Shown here one piece after another: positions 17,582 to 23,622 of a stretch of 27,331 nt of DNA. Made by a program: the position numbers and the translations under genes. The notes below the pieces were generated by a model that searched no databases, had not been told where the DNA came from, and was given only the letters and a program-made list of their open reading frames with translations. This DNA is from DYGX01 sp035325905 (GTDB lineage: Bacteria > Chloroflexota > Anaerolineae > Aggregatilineales > Aggregatilineaceae), in the NCBI GenBank assembly GCA_035325905.1, contig DAOKYY010000043.1, forward strand, positions 1-27,331, in the 5' to 3' direction. Each line of letters starts with the position of its first letter. Position 1 is the first letter of the stretch.

Positions 17582-17897
17582 CGCGGCTCTCTTCTTCGCG
17601 GCTCTCGTCTGCGTCTGCCCCGGCGATCTGCTCGCGCAGCCACGCGACCCCGCCCGGCGCTTCGAGCACGCGCGCCAGCGCGGCGACCTCGTCGCGCGGC
17701 GCGAGCCAGGCCAGCGCCGGCTGCGCGATCCACAACGCCTGCGCGCCGACCGGTCCGAGCGGCTCGGCGGCGTCCAGCAGCGCCCCTGCCACGCCGTCCA
17801 GCCGCAGCGCGCGCAGCCGGGCGGACCAACGGCCCAGGCGCGGCGCCCAGTGGCTCTGGTCGTCCGTCGGCGCAACGGGATAGGTCGGATCAGTCAT
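17574..17897 (-). CDS. Small uncharacterised protein, first gene of the eight-gene operon (107 aa)
   Basis: A small soluble protein without membrane helix. The middle (residues about 23-95) is Ala/Leu-rich and predicted helical, with WAPRLGRWSARLRALRLDG near the start; the end is very acidic (ADADESREEESRDE). I do not recognise it. The start is set at the ATG at 17897, although the frame is open 45 nt further upstream. That upstream part would cross the -10 element at 17904-17909, and the ATG lies exactly where transcription should begin, so the message is probably leaderless. Its stop overlaps the next gene's start. Confidence 0.7.
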   Translation of the reverse strand: MTDPTYPVAPTDDQSHWAPRLGRWSARLRALRLDGVAGALLDAAEPLGPVGAQALWIAQPALAWLAPRDEVAALARVLEAPGGVAWLREQIAGADADESREEESRDE

Positions 17898-17903
17898 AGG
17901 GTC

Positions 17904-17912
17904 AGTATAGCA
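17904..17912 (-). promoter_or_regulatory. Extended -10 promoter of the eight-gene operon, leaderless start
   Basis: The minus strand reads TGC followed by TATACT. Seven nucleotides beyond the hexamer is the A of the ATG at 17897, the usual distance to a transcription start, so the first gene is probably translated from a leaderless mRNA. No Shine-Dalgarno is present. No strong -35 is seen. Confidence 0.55.
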
Positions 17913-18019
17913 CAGCGCGAAATGCAGAGGAAATTGGACCAAGCAGCTATAGAGCAGCGGCGCTCAGCGGGCGTTGAGCGGTGAAGTATTAAGGGGCGCT
18001 ATAAAGGCCAGATCGGCTC

Positions 18020-18049
18020 TTGACATACCCCCTGGCGTTGCGCTATGCT
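18020..18049 (+). promoter_or_regulatory. Sigma-70-type promoter of the T-box/thrS unit
   Basis: A perfect -35 TTGACA (18020-18025) is followed, after 18 nt, by TATGCT (18044-18049; 4/6 match to TATAAT). Transcription would start near 18056, immediately before the first helix of the T-box leader. The divergent operon promoter lies about 110 bp to the left. A short inverted repeat CGCTCA-N8-TGAGCG (17961-17980) sits between the two and could be an operator, though it may be chance. Confidence 0.65.
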
Positions 18050-18055
18050 CTCAAC

Positions 18056-18340
18056 ATCAATCAAACCCAGCCAAAGCGACGACCGGGCCGAGTACCGGCG
18101 GGCACGCGTCCCAGGGAGAGCGGGCCATAGACTGCAAGCCTGCTTGACACGCCGCCGAGAAAACCCCCCGCGAGCGCGCTCCGAACGGCGAGCCAACGTA
18201 AGCTCCCCCAGTAGACAGCGCCGGAATGCCCCGTTATCGGCAGCAATGAGGACAGCGCGCCCGCGCGGCGCACTGTTGAATTGGGTGGAACCGCGTGGTC
18301 CTTCGGCCTCGCCCCAAGACCTGGGGTGAGGTTTTTGTTT
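18056..18340 (+). promoter_or_regulatory. T-box leader, specifier ACC (threonine), transcriptional type
   Basis: This untranslated leader shows the T-box parts in order. Stem I has the AGUA loop-E strand (18091-18094), the distal AGGGAGAGCGGGCC...GACUGCAAGCC region, and, on the returning strand, GAAA (18159-18162) directly followed by the specifier ACC (18163-18165). GAAA-specifier is the arrangement in the well-known glyQS leader. A stem III hairpin is at 18252-18276 (ACAG-C-GCGCC pairing GGCGC-A-CTGT). The T-box sequence TTGGGTGGAACCGCG is at 18281-18295. TTGGG can pair with CCCAA (18313-18317), leaving the UGGA bulge that contacts the tRNA acceptor end. That antiterminator uses the 5' arm of the terminator, so the two exclude each other. 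Uncharged tRNA-Thr should therefore allow readthrough. UGGA implies a tRNA with U at the discriminator position, which can be tested in this genome. Confidence 0.93.
18307..18340 (+). terminator. T-box intrinsic terminator
   Basis: Arms CCTCGCCCC (18307-18315) and GGGGTGAGG (18323-18331) make a 9-bp stem with one G-U pair and a 7-nt loop. It is followed by TTTTTGTTT (18332-18340). It competes with the antiterminator formed by the T-box sequence at 18281-18295. Confidence 0.9.
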
Positions 18341-18410
18341 GGTGGCCGCAAAATGGGTGTAGACTGAGTTTATTGGTCGGACTGAAGACTGCGGTCTGAG
18401 GATGTAGGCG

Positions 18411-18767
18411 GTGCTGGTAAAACGCGTATGGATTGAGCCGGAGCCAGAAGTGGCCTTCGATCCGTATTCCGATAGCGCGGATGTGTTGGTTGAAATGGAA
18501 GACAACCGGATTTGGCAGGCGCATTTTGTGACGCTCGATTACCTGCGCCAGGAGATGGAGCTGAGCCTGGATGTCGCGCGGGCGCACAAGCGCGCGCTGG
18601 CGCCGACCCCGTTCCTGGCGCTGGAGACGCCGCACGTGGTCGTCGAAGACCTGTTTCAGGACACGATCGAGGACGTGGTCGATAACCTGATGGTGCTCGG
18701 CGTCTTCGAGAGCGTGTTCGAGCAGTGCGCGAGCGAGAACGAGCGCCCTGCCTCAGTGGGAGTGTGA
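18411..18767 (+). CDS. Unknown small acidic protein under T-box control (118 aa)
   Basis: A 118-residue soluble acidic protein that I do not recognise. The N-terminus looks beta-rich (MLVKRVWIEPEPEVAFDPYS, then ADVLVEMEDNRIWQAHFVT), followed by helices (LDYLRQEMELSLDVARAHKR; LFQDTIEDVVDNLMVLGVFE). There is no membrane helix, signal peptide or metal motif. The start is a GTG at 18411 with GAGG (18398-18401) nine nucleotides upstream, 70 nt after the T-box terminator. It is the first gene behind a threonine T-box and lies upstream of thrS on the same strand, so its level should rise when tRNA-Thr is uncharged. A link to threonine supply or translation is an inference from context only. Confidence 0.82.
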   Translation: MLVKRVWIEPEPEVAFDPYSDSADVLVEMEDNRIWQAHFVTLDYLRQEMELSLDVARAHKRALAPTPFLALETPHVVVEDLFQDTIEDVVDNLMVLGVFESVFEQCASENERPASVGV

Positions 18768-18772
18768 GAGCC

Positions 18773-18853
18773 ATGTTTGCGATGTCGACCGACCTGGCCG
18801 TCGATAACGCGACTGAGAGCACGACCGACGGCACTACCGGGCGGCATCGGTAG
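18773..18853 (+). CDS. Putative threonine-rich leader peptide (26 aa)
   Basis: A 26-codon ORF that starts 5 nt after the stop of the 118-residue gene, with GGGAG about 11 nt upstream of its ATG. Six codons are threonine. Five of them fall in a nine-codon stretch (codons 14-22: ACT GAG AGC ACG ACC GAC GGC ACT ACC, written as codons). The stop codon TAG (18851-18853) lies inside the 5' arm of a hairpin that competes with a much stronger one. This is the layout of amino-acid biosynthesis or synthetase attenuators, and thrS is downstream. No peptide evidence exists; it could be chance, since GC-rich sequence often has short ORFs. Confidence 0.45.
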   Translation: MFAMSTDLAVDNATESTTDGTTGRHR

Positions 18854-18915
18854 GGATAGCCTGCGCTGATCCCTGCCGAGCGAGGCCGCATCGCCCCGGC
18901 AGCAGGGATCAGCGC
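18849..18915 (+). promoter_or_regulatory. Mutually exclusive hairpins downstream of the Thr-rich ORF (candidate attenuator)
   Basis: Segment 1, GGTAGGGAT (18849-18857), can pair with segment 2, ATCCCTGCC (18869-18877): 9 bp with one G-U. Segment 2 is also part of GCGCTGATCCCTGC (18863-18876), which pairs perfectly over 14 bp with segment 3, GCAGGGATCAGCGC (18902-18915). Only one can form at a time. Segment 1 contains the stop codon of the Thr-rich ORF and lies about 11 nt after its last Thr codon. A ribosome stalled on those codons would cover it and favour the 14-bp hairpin. No T run follows, so the output may be translational, Rho-linked or processing. It may instead simply mark the end of the upstream transcript. 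Confidence 0.55.
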
Positions 18916-18923
18916 GGAATGCC

Positions 18924-18999
18924 CCTGTTAGCCAACCCGCACGACGCGATACGCTGGCGCGCCGATTCTTCGGGGCGCAGCCCTCATGCTAACAGGAGG
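18924..18999 (+). promoter_or_regulatory. Hairpin occluding the Shine-Dalgarno of the 19010 ORF
   Basis: CCTGTTAGC (18924-18932) pairs perfectly with GCTAACAGG (18988-18996), and the latter overlaps the AGGAGG ribosome binding site at 18994-18999. An inner hairpin (GCTGGCGC near 18953-18960 with GCGCAGC near 18975-18981) could stack inside it. CCCTG at 18923-18927 can alternatively pair with CAGGG (18903-18907) in the arm of the upstream 14-bp hairpin, giving a possible cascade of exclusive structures. Confidence 0.45.
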
Positions 19000-19009
19000 C
19001 AGTGATCGA

Positions 19010-19216
19010 ATGGCTCCCCGTGATTCTCAACCGTCATATCTGTATGATCGGCCGGGCGCTGCGCGGCTGGCCGATGAATGGGCGAATGTCGGGCTGTGCG
19101 GCGGCATGTTCCGGCCCGTGAGCGGAAGCGAGCCGGCAGCGGGCGAGGTACGGCCCGCACACCCGCCGGTGCTCGATCCACCAGCCCACGGCCGCAACCA
19201 GCGCTGCTGCCGCTGA
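19010..19216 (+). CDS. Possible small protein of unknown function (68 aa)
   Basis: An ATG at 19010 follows a perfect AGGAGG (18994-18999) by 10 nt and opens a 68-codon frame. The product (MAPRDSQPSYLYDRPGAARL at the start, ending in NQRCCR) matches nothing I recognise, and its codon use is less biased to G/C at third positions than in neighbouring genes. The strong ribosome binding site argues for translation; the unusual composition argues against a conserved protein. It may be a second regulatory ORF, since its frame continues open, after a single TGA, up to the thrS start codon. Confidence 0.4.
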   Translation: MAPRDSQPSYLYDRPGAARLADEWANVGLCGGMFRPVSGSEPAAGEVRPAHPPVLDPPAHGRNQRCCR

Positions 19217-19294
19217 CGACCGGCTCATTCGGTTCGTGGTGCGCCTATCCGCAGCTTCGGCTCGACGCGCTTTGAGGAGAGTAGCGATCGGACT

Positions 19295-21094
19295 ATGGAA
19301 CGGTATGCAGACAGCAAGCTCTATCGAATCCGGCACTCGGCGGCGCATGTGATGGCCCAGGCCGTGCTGGAGAAATTCCCTGAGGCCAAGATCGCGATCG
19401 GGCCGCCCATCGAGGACGGGTTCTATTACGACTTCGACCTGCCGCGCCCGCTGACCGAGGAAGACCTGGCCGAAATTGAGGCGCGGATGCGCGCGATCAT
19501 CCGCGAGGGCCACGACTTTACGCGGCGCGAGGTGTCGGCGGACGAGGCGCGCGCGCTGTTCGCGGACCAGCCCTACAAGCTGGAGCTGATCGACGGGCTG
19601 GATCGCGGCGGGCTGGACGAGTACGGCGAGAAGACCAGCGAGCCGGTCGTAATCAGCACCTACACGCAGGACACCTTCGAGGACCTGTGTCGCGGGCCGC
19701 ACGTCGCCAACACGCGCGAGATCAATCCTGACGCGGTGAGCATCACCTTCAAAGCCCCGGCGGGCGCGTACTGGCGCGGCGACGAGCACCGCGAGATGCT
19801 GACCCGCATCTACGGCACGGCCTGGGAGACCGCCGAGGAGCTTGAGGAATACCTCGCGCTGCTCGAAGAGGCCAAGAAGCGCGATCACCGGACCCTCGGC
19901 CCTAAGCTCGGCCTGTTCGTGATCGATCCGCTGGTCGGCAAGGGGCTGCCGCTGTGGAAGCCGAAAGGCGCGATGCTGCGCGACACGCTGGAACGCTTTT
20001 TGCGCGCGGCGCAGATCGAGCGCGGGTACCAGCCGGTCGTCACGCCGCACATCGGCAAGCTGGACCTGTACCGCACGTCCGGGCATTATCCGTACTACAA
20101 GGACAGCCAGTACAGCCCGATCGATGTGGATGGCGAGGAGTTTCTGCTGCGGCCGATGAACTGCCCGCACCACATCATGATCTACAAGAGCGAGCTGCAC
20201 TCGTACCGCGACCTGCCCGTGCGCTACGCCGAGTTCGGGACGGTTTACCGCTACGAGCAGAGCGGCGAGCTGTCTGGCCTGACGCGCGTGCGCGGGTTTA
20301 CAATCGACGACTCGCACCTGTTCGTCACGCCGGACCAACTGCTGGACGAGTTCATCGGGGTGGTTCGCCTGACCCAGCACGTGTTCAGTAGCCTGGGCAT
20401 GAGCGACTTCCGTGTGCGTGTAGGCACGCGCGACCCGGAGTCAGATAAGTATGTCGGCAGCGATGAAAGCTGGGAGCGCGCGACGGCTGCGATCATCCAG
20501 GCGTGCGAGCAGCTTGGCCTGAACTACGTGGTCGAGGCGGGCGAGGCGGCGTTCTATGGCCCCAAGCTCGACTTCATCTTCCGCGACGTGCTCAAGCGCG
20601 AATGGCAGCTCGGCACGGTCCAGGTAGACTATAACCTGCCGGAACGGTTCGAATTGGAATACATCGGCGAAGACAACGAGCGCCATCGCCCGGTGATGAT
20701 CCATCGCGCGCCATTCGGCTCGCTGGAACGCTTCGTCGGCATCCTGATCGAGCACTTCAACGGCGCGTTCCCGGCGTGGCTGGCGCCAGTCCAGGCCGTG
20801 CTGATCCCGGTCGCCGACCGTCACCTGGACTATGCGCGCGACGTGGCGCAGCAACTCCACGACGCGGGAATGCGCGTTGAGGTGGACGACTCCAGCAACC
20901 GCATGGGCGCGAAGATCAGAAACCAGACGCAGATGCGCATCCCGTGGCTGCTGGTGGTTGGCGACCGCGACATCGAAAAGAGCGCGGTCAGCGTGCGCCT
21001 GCGGACCGGCGAAGACCTGGGCGCGATGGGTGTCAAGGAATTCATCAGCCACGCGACCTACCTGATCGACGTGAAATCGCTGGCGCTGGACTGA
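19295..21094 (+). CDS. thrS: Threonyl-tRNA synthetase, lacking the N-terminal TGS domain
   Basis: A 599-residue class II synthetase that charges tRNA-Thr. The N2 editing domain is complete, with H14, H18, C132 and H136 (motifs RHSAAH and CRGPH) in the positions of the E. coli editing site. The catalytic domain has the zinc ligands C290 (MNCPHH), H341 (DDSHLF) and H470 (VMIHRAPFGS), and class II motif 2 near YAEFGTVYRYEQSG. The anticodon-binding domain covers about 500-599. The usual TGS (N1) domain of about 60 residues is absent. The region before the ATG at 19295 is open only back to 19217 and holds no alternative ATG, GTG or TTG, so this is a real absence. The nearest Shine-Dalgarno-like sequence, GAGGAG (19274-19279), is 15 nt from the ATG, which is long. 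Expression is probably set by the Thr T-box at 18056-18340. Confidence 0.97.
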   Translation: MERYADSKLYRIRHSAAHVMAQAVLEKFPEAKIAIGPPIEDGFYYDFDLPRPLTEEDLAEIEARMRAIIREGHDFTRREVSADEARALFADQPYKLELIDGLDRGGLDEYGEKTSEPVVISTYTQDTFEDLCRGPHVANTREINPDAVSITFKAPAGAYWRGDEHREMLTRIYGTAWETAEELEEYLALLEEAKKRDHRTLGPKLGLFVIDPLVGKGLPLWKPKGAMLRDTLERFLRAAQIERGYQPVVTPHIGKLDLYRTSGHYPYYKDSQYSPIDVDGEEFLLRPMNCPHHIMIYKSELHSYRDLPVRYAEFGTVYRYEQSGELSGLTRVRGFTIDDSHLFVTPDQLLDEFIGVVRLTQHVFSSLGMSDFRVRVGTRDPESDKYVGSDESWERATAAIIQACEQLGLNYVVEAGEAAFYGPKLDFIFRDVLKREWQLGTVQVDYNLPERFELEYIGEDNERHRPVMIHRAPFGSLERFVGILIEHFNGAFPAWLAPVQAVLIPVADRHLDYARDVAQQLHDAGMRVEVDDSSNRMGAKIRNQTQMRIPWLLVVGDRDIEKSAVSVRLRTGEDLGAMGVKEFISHATYLIDVKSLALD

Positions 21095-21141
21095 TCGCTC
21101 CCTGCCGCGCGGCGACCTGAATCTTTTCGGCTTTCCACACA

Positions 21142-21176
21142 CCGCTAACGCGCTCGGTCGCGTTAGCGGTTGTCTT
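21142..21176 (+). terminator. Intrinsic terminator after thrS
   Basis: CCGCTAACGCG (21142-21152) and CGCGTTAGCGG (21159-21169) form a perfect 11-bp stem with a 6-nt loop. It is followed by TTGTCTT. It lies 47 nt after the thrS stop and separates it from the transporter gene. Confidence 0.85.
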
Positions 21177-21221
21177 GATCGGCGCGGGCGCCAGGGCGTG
21201 TGAGCAGGTTGCGGGGGATGC

Positions 21222-22139
21222 ATGGGCGCATATCTCGGTGAGCTGGCCGGGCTGGGCACGTCGCTGTTCTGGAGCGTCAGCTCGGTTCTTTTTACGCTAT
21301 CGGGCCGCCGGGTCGGCTCGGCAGTGGTCAACCGCATCCGCCTGCTGATGGCGGTGGTGATGGTCAGCCTGCTGCACCTGGCCGTCGAAGGCAGCTTGCT
21401 GCCGCTTGACGCCGGGCTGGAACGGTGGGGCTGGCTGGGGCTGTCCGGGCTGATCGGGTTCGTGATCGGCGATGCGATGCTCTTTCAGGCGTTCGTGATG
21501 ATCGGCCCGCGCCTCTCGATGCTGCTGATGGCGCTCGCGCCGGTGATAGGCGCGCTGCTGGCCTGGCCGCTGCTTGGCGAGCGGCTCGCCGCGCCGGAGA
21601 TCGCCGGAATTCTGCTGGCGCTCAGCGGCGTGGCGTGGGTCGTGCTGGACCGCAACAGCAGCGGCCAGGCCGGGGTGCCTGAGATGCCGCCTCGCTTTTA
21701 CGCGCTAGGCGTGCTCTTCGGGCTGGGCGGCGCGCTGGGGCAGGCGGGCGGCCTGATCGCGTCGAAAGCCGGGCTGGAGGGCGATTTTCCGGCGCTGTCG
21801 GGCAATGTCATGCGCCTGGTCGTCTCGACGGCCGTAATCTGGGGGTTGGCGGCGGCGTCCGGCCGGGTGCGCAGCAATTTCGTGGCGCTGCGCGCGCATC
21901 CCCGCGCGGTCGCGCTCCTGATAACGGCGGCCCTCTTCGGGCCGGTGGCGGGCGTCTGGTTGTCGTTGGTGGCGGTGCAGCACGCGCCGGTCGGGATCGC
22001 GTCCACCCTGATGAGCTTTCCGCCGATTATTCTGTTGCCGGTGGCGCACGTTCTGTTCAAGGAACATATCACCTGGCGCGCGGTGGTCGGGACGGTGCTG
22101 GCGATTGCGGGCACGGCGGTGATCTTCCTGAGCGCGTAA
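21222..22139 (+). CDS. EamA-family (DMT superfamily) transporter
   Basis: A 305-residue integral membrane protein with about ten helices in two repeated halves, as in the drug/metabolite transporter superfamily. The first EamA unit covers about residues 5-146, with the usual GDAMLFQAF and the ALAPVIGALLAWPLLGE signature. The second covers about 160-305, with VALLITAALFGPVAGVWLS, HAPVGIASTLMSFPPIILLP and the closing VVGTVLAIAGTAVIFLS. Family members export amino acids, nucleotides or other small metabolites; the substrate cannot be read here. The ATG at 21222 has GGGGG upstream. The gene lies after the thrS terminator, so it should have its own promoter, which I could not identify with confidence. 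Confidence 0.92.
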   Translation: MGAYLGELAGLGTSLFWSVSSVLFTLSGRRVGSAVVNRIRLLMAVVMVSLLHLAVEGSLLPLDAGLERWGWLGLSGLIGFVIGDAMLFQAFVMIGPRLSMLLMALAPVIGALLAWPLLGERLAAPEIAGILLALSGVAWVVLDRNSSGQAGVPEMPPRFYALGVLFGLGGALGQAGGLIASKAGLEGDFPALSGNVMRLVVSTAVIWGLAAASGRVRSNFVALRAHPRAVALLITAALFGPVAGVWLSLVAVQHAPVGIASTLMSFPPIILLPVAHVLFKEHITWRAVVGTVLAIAGTAVIFLSA

Positions 22140-22236
22140 AGGAATCGTGTTCGCGCCCTGTTGCCCGGCGCGGTAGACTAAAGTTCCGGCGCTGCGCGCG
22201 CCCGCCGAAAATTGAGAGTGTGAAGGTAGATCAATC

Positions 22237-23529
22237 ATGTCCCATCCGCCCGCCACGATCCACGCCGCCTACAACCTGACGATCGAGCTGGAGCCGGGCC
22301 GCTGGCGGCTATTCAACGGTGTGGCCGATCCGGCCTCGCCGGACGAGCAGCGCGCGCTGCTGGACGCGCGCCCGGAAGGGATCGTCTGCGCGCCGGTGTT
22401 CGCTCGCGCGCGCCGCCTGCCTGGCGAAGGGTGGCTGTCCCCGTCGAGCGTGGCGCGGGTGGTGGTCGGTTGGGCGCCGGAAAGCCGCAACTGGCACCTG
22501 GGGCTGATGCTCCAGCCGGGGCCGGAGGGCGGCGATCGGCTGCGCTGGTGCGGCTTGGCGCACTGGCCGAGCGGCCCGACCGTCGAGCACGAGGGCCAGG
22601 CCGCCGAAGCGGGCCGCGCGCTCGCCGAGGTAATCGGGCGCCCGTTCCACATCGTGCCGCCCGCGCGCAGCGCCCCCGCTGCGCCCCCCGCGCCAGCAAA
22701 TATCGCGCCGCCCGCGCCTGTTTCGAGCGCGGACGCTGCCGAGGCGACCGCCGTGCGCGAGACGATCGCGCCGGAACTCGACGAGACCTCCGTCGCGCCC
22801 GCGCCCCCGCTGCCGCCCGCGATCCCGCCGGCCGATGTTCCGCTCGCCTCTGAGCCAGCTATCGCGCTGCGCACGCCGCCGTTCGCCTTCGAAGGGTGGC
22901 GGGTCGTCGCTACGCGCCGGGGGTTCGCCGTGCAGCGCCCTCCTCGCTGGGTGATCGGCTTGATGCTGCGCGCCGGGGGCTACATGGTCGGCGCGCTGCT
23001 GTTCGTCATGCTGGGCCTCGGCTCGCTGGAGAGCGGGCTGGCGCAGGTGAACCCGGAGTGGCTGCCCTACGTCGGGATCGGCGTCGGGGCGGTGCTCGGC
23101 CTGCTGGCGCTGGCGACGTGGTGGCGCGTGCTGACGGTGGCGGATGTCGTGATCGACACGCAGCGGCGCGAGGTGCGGCGCCGCAACCGCTTCAGCGGTC
23201 TGGTGCGCTGGCGCGTCCCGTTTGAGTCGGTCGAGTACCTGGTCCTGACGCAGACTCCGGCGCGCCCGCTTGGGCGCAAGCGCCCGGACCGCCCGGTGAA
23301 GATCGGGTTGGACGCCTGGTTGCACCTCTACGACGGGCGGCATTTCTGGCAGCTGGCCGAGCTGGGGCCGGTCGAGGGCAAGTGCCACGTCTGGCCGCTG
23401 GTCGAGCGCCTGCAAAAGCAGCCGGGGCGGCGCGCGCTGGCCCTGGCGCATTACGACACCCCGGCGCATCACGCCGCCCTGCACCTGGCCGGAACGCTCC
23501 GAACGGGCGTGTGGGTGGATGTGCGCTAG
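22237..23529 (+). CDS. Two-TM protein with Pro-rich linker, unknown function (430 aa)
   Basis: Residues 1-140 form a soluble domain (ELEPGRWRLFNGVADPASPD; VVVGWAPESRNWHLGLML). A Pro/Ala-rich linker spans 141-212. Residues 237-260 and 276-296 are two membrane helices separated by a short loop. Residues 298-430 form a C-terminal domain with VADVVIDTQRREVRRRNRF and VPFESVEYLVL, in the style of bacterial PH-like domains that follow paired membrane helices; this likeness is tentative. I do not recognise the N-terminal domain. The topology would place both soluble domains in the cytoplasm. The start follows GAAGG by about ten nucleotides. It lies 97 nt after the transporter gene; a weak TAGACT element near 22173 could be a -10. 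Confidence 0.82.
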   Translation: MSHPPATIHAAYNLTIELEPGRWRLFNGVADPASPDEQRALLDARPEGIVCAPVFARARRLPGEGWLSPSSVARVVVGWAPESRNWHLGLMLQPGPEGGDRLRWCGLAHWPSGPTVEHEGQAAEAGRALAEVIGRPFHIVPPARSAPAAPPAPANIAPPAPVSSADAAEATAVRETIAPELDETSVAPAPPLPPAIPPADVPLASEPAIALRTPPFAFEGWRVVATRRGFAVQRPPRWVIGLMLRAGGYMVGALLFVMLGLGSLESGLAQVNPEWLPYVGIGVGAVLGLLALATWWRVLTVADVVIDTQRREVRRRNRFSGLVRWRVPFESVEYLVLTQTPARPLGRKRPDRPVKIGLDAWLHLYDGRHFWQLAELGPVEGKCHVWPLVERLQKQPGRRALALAHYDTPAHHAALHLAGTLRTGVWVDVR

Positions 23530-23557
23530 CGCACGGCGCGGCCTGCGAGCACCGGCT

Positions 23558-23586
23558 TTGACAGCCCCCTGTGACCATGCTACCAT
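23558..23586 (+). promoter_or_regulatory. Sigma-70-type promoter upstream of the Pro/Thr-rich protein gene
   Basis: A perfect -35 TTGACA (23558-23563) and a 17-nt spacer lead to TACCAT (23581-23586; 4/6). TGC directly before the hexamer makes an extended -10. Transcription would start near 23593, about 30 nt before the ATG at 23623. The M42 genes downstream have no clear promoter of their own and may be read from here. Confidence 0.65.
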
Positions 23587-23622
23587 TCGCGCTGAGCTAT
23601 CCCGGCGGGCAGAAGGTCCTCC

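Noticed and set aside
17582..17875. Longer N-terminus for the DUF6754-like gene (reading from 17875)
   Set aside because: The extension is an out-of-frame, Arg-rich read of the upstream 107-residue gene. The ATG at 17581 overlaps that gene's stop and directly begins a membrane helix.
17961..17980. Inverted repeat CGCTCA-N8-TGAGCG between the divergent promoters as an operator
   Set aside because: Position is suggestive, but 6-bp arms are common by chance at this GC content and no second copy was seen at the other promoters.
19034..20380. 448-codon open frame on the minus strand
   Set aside because: It is antisense to thrS, which has all family motifs. The translation is a shadow without recognisable domains.
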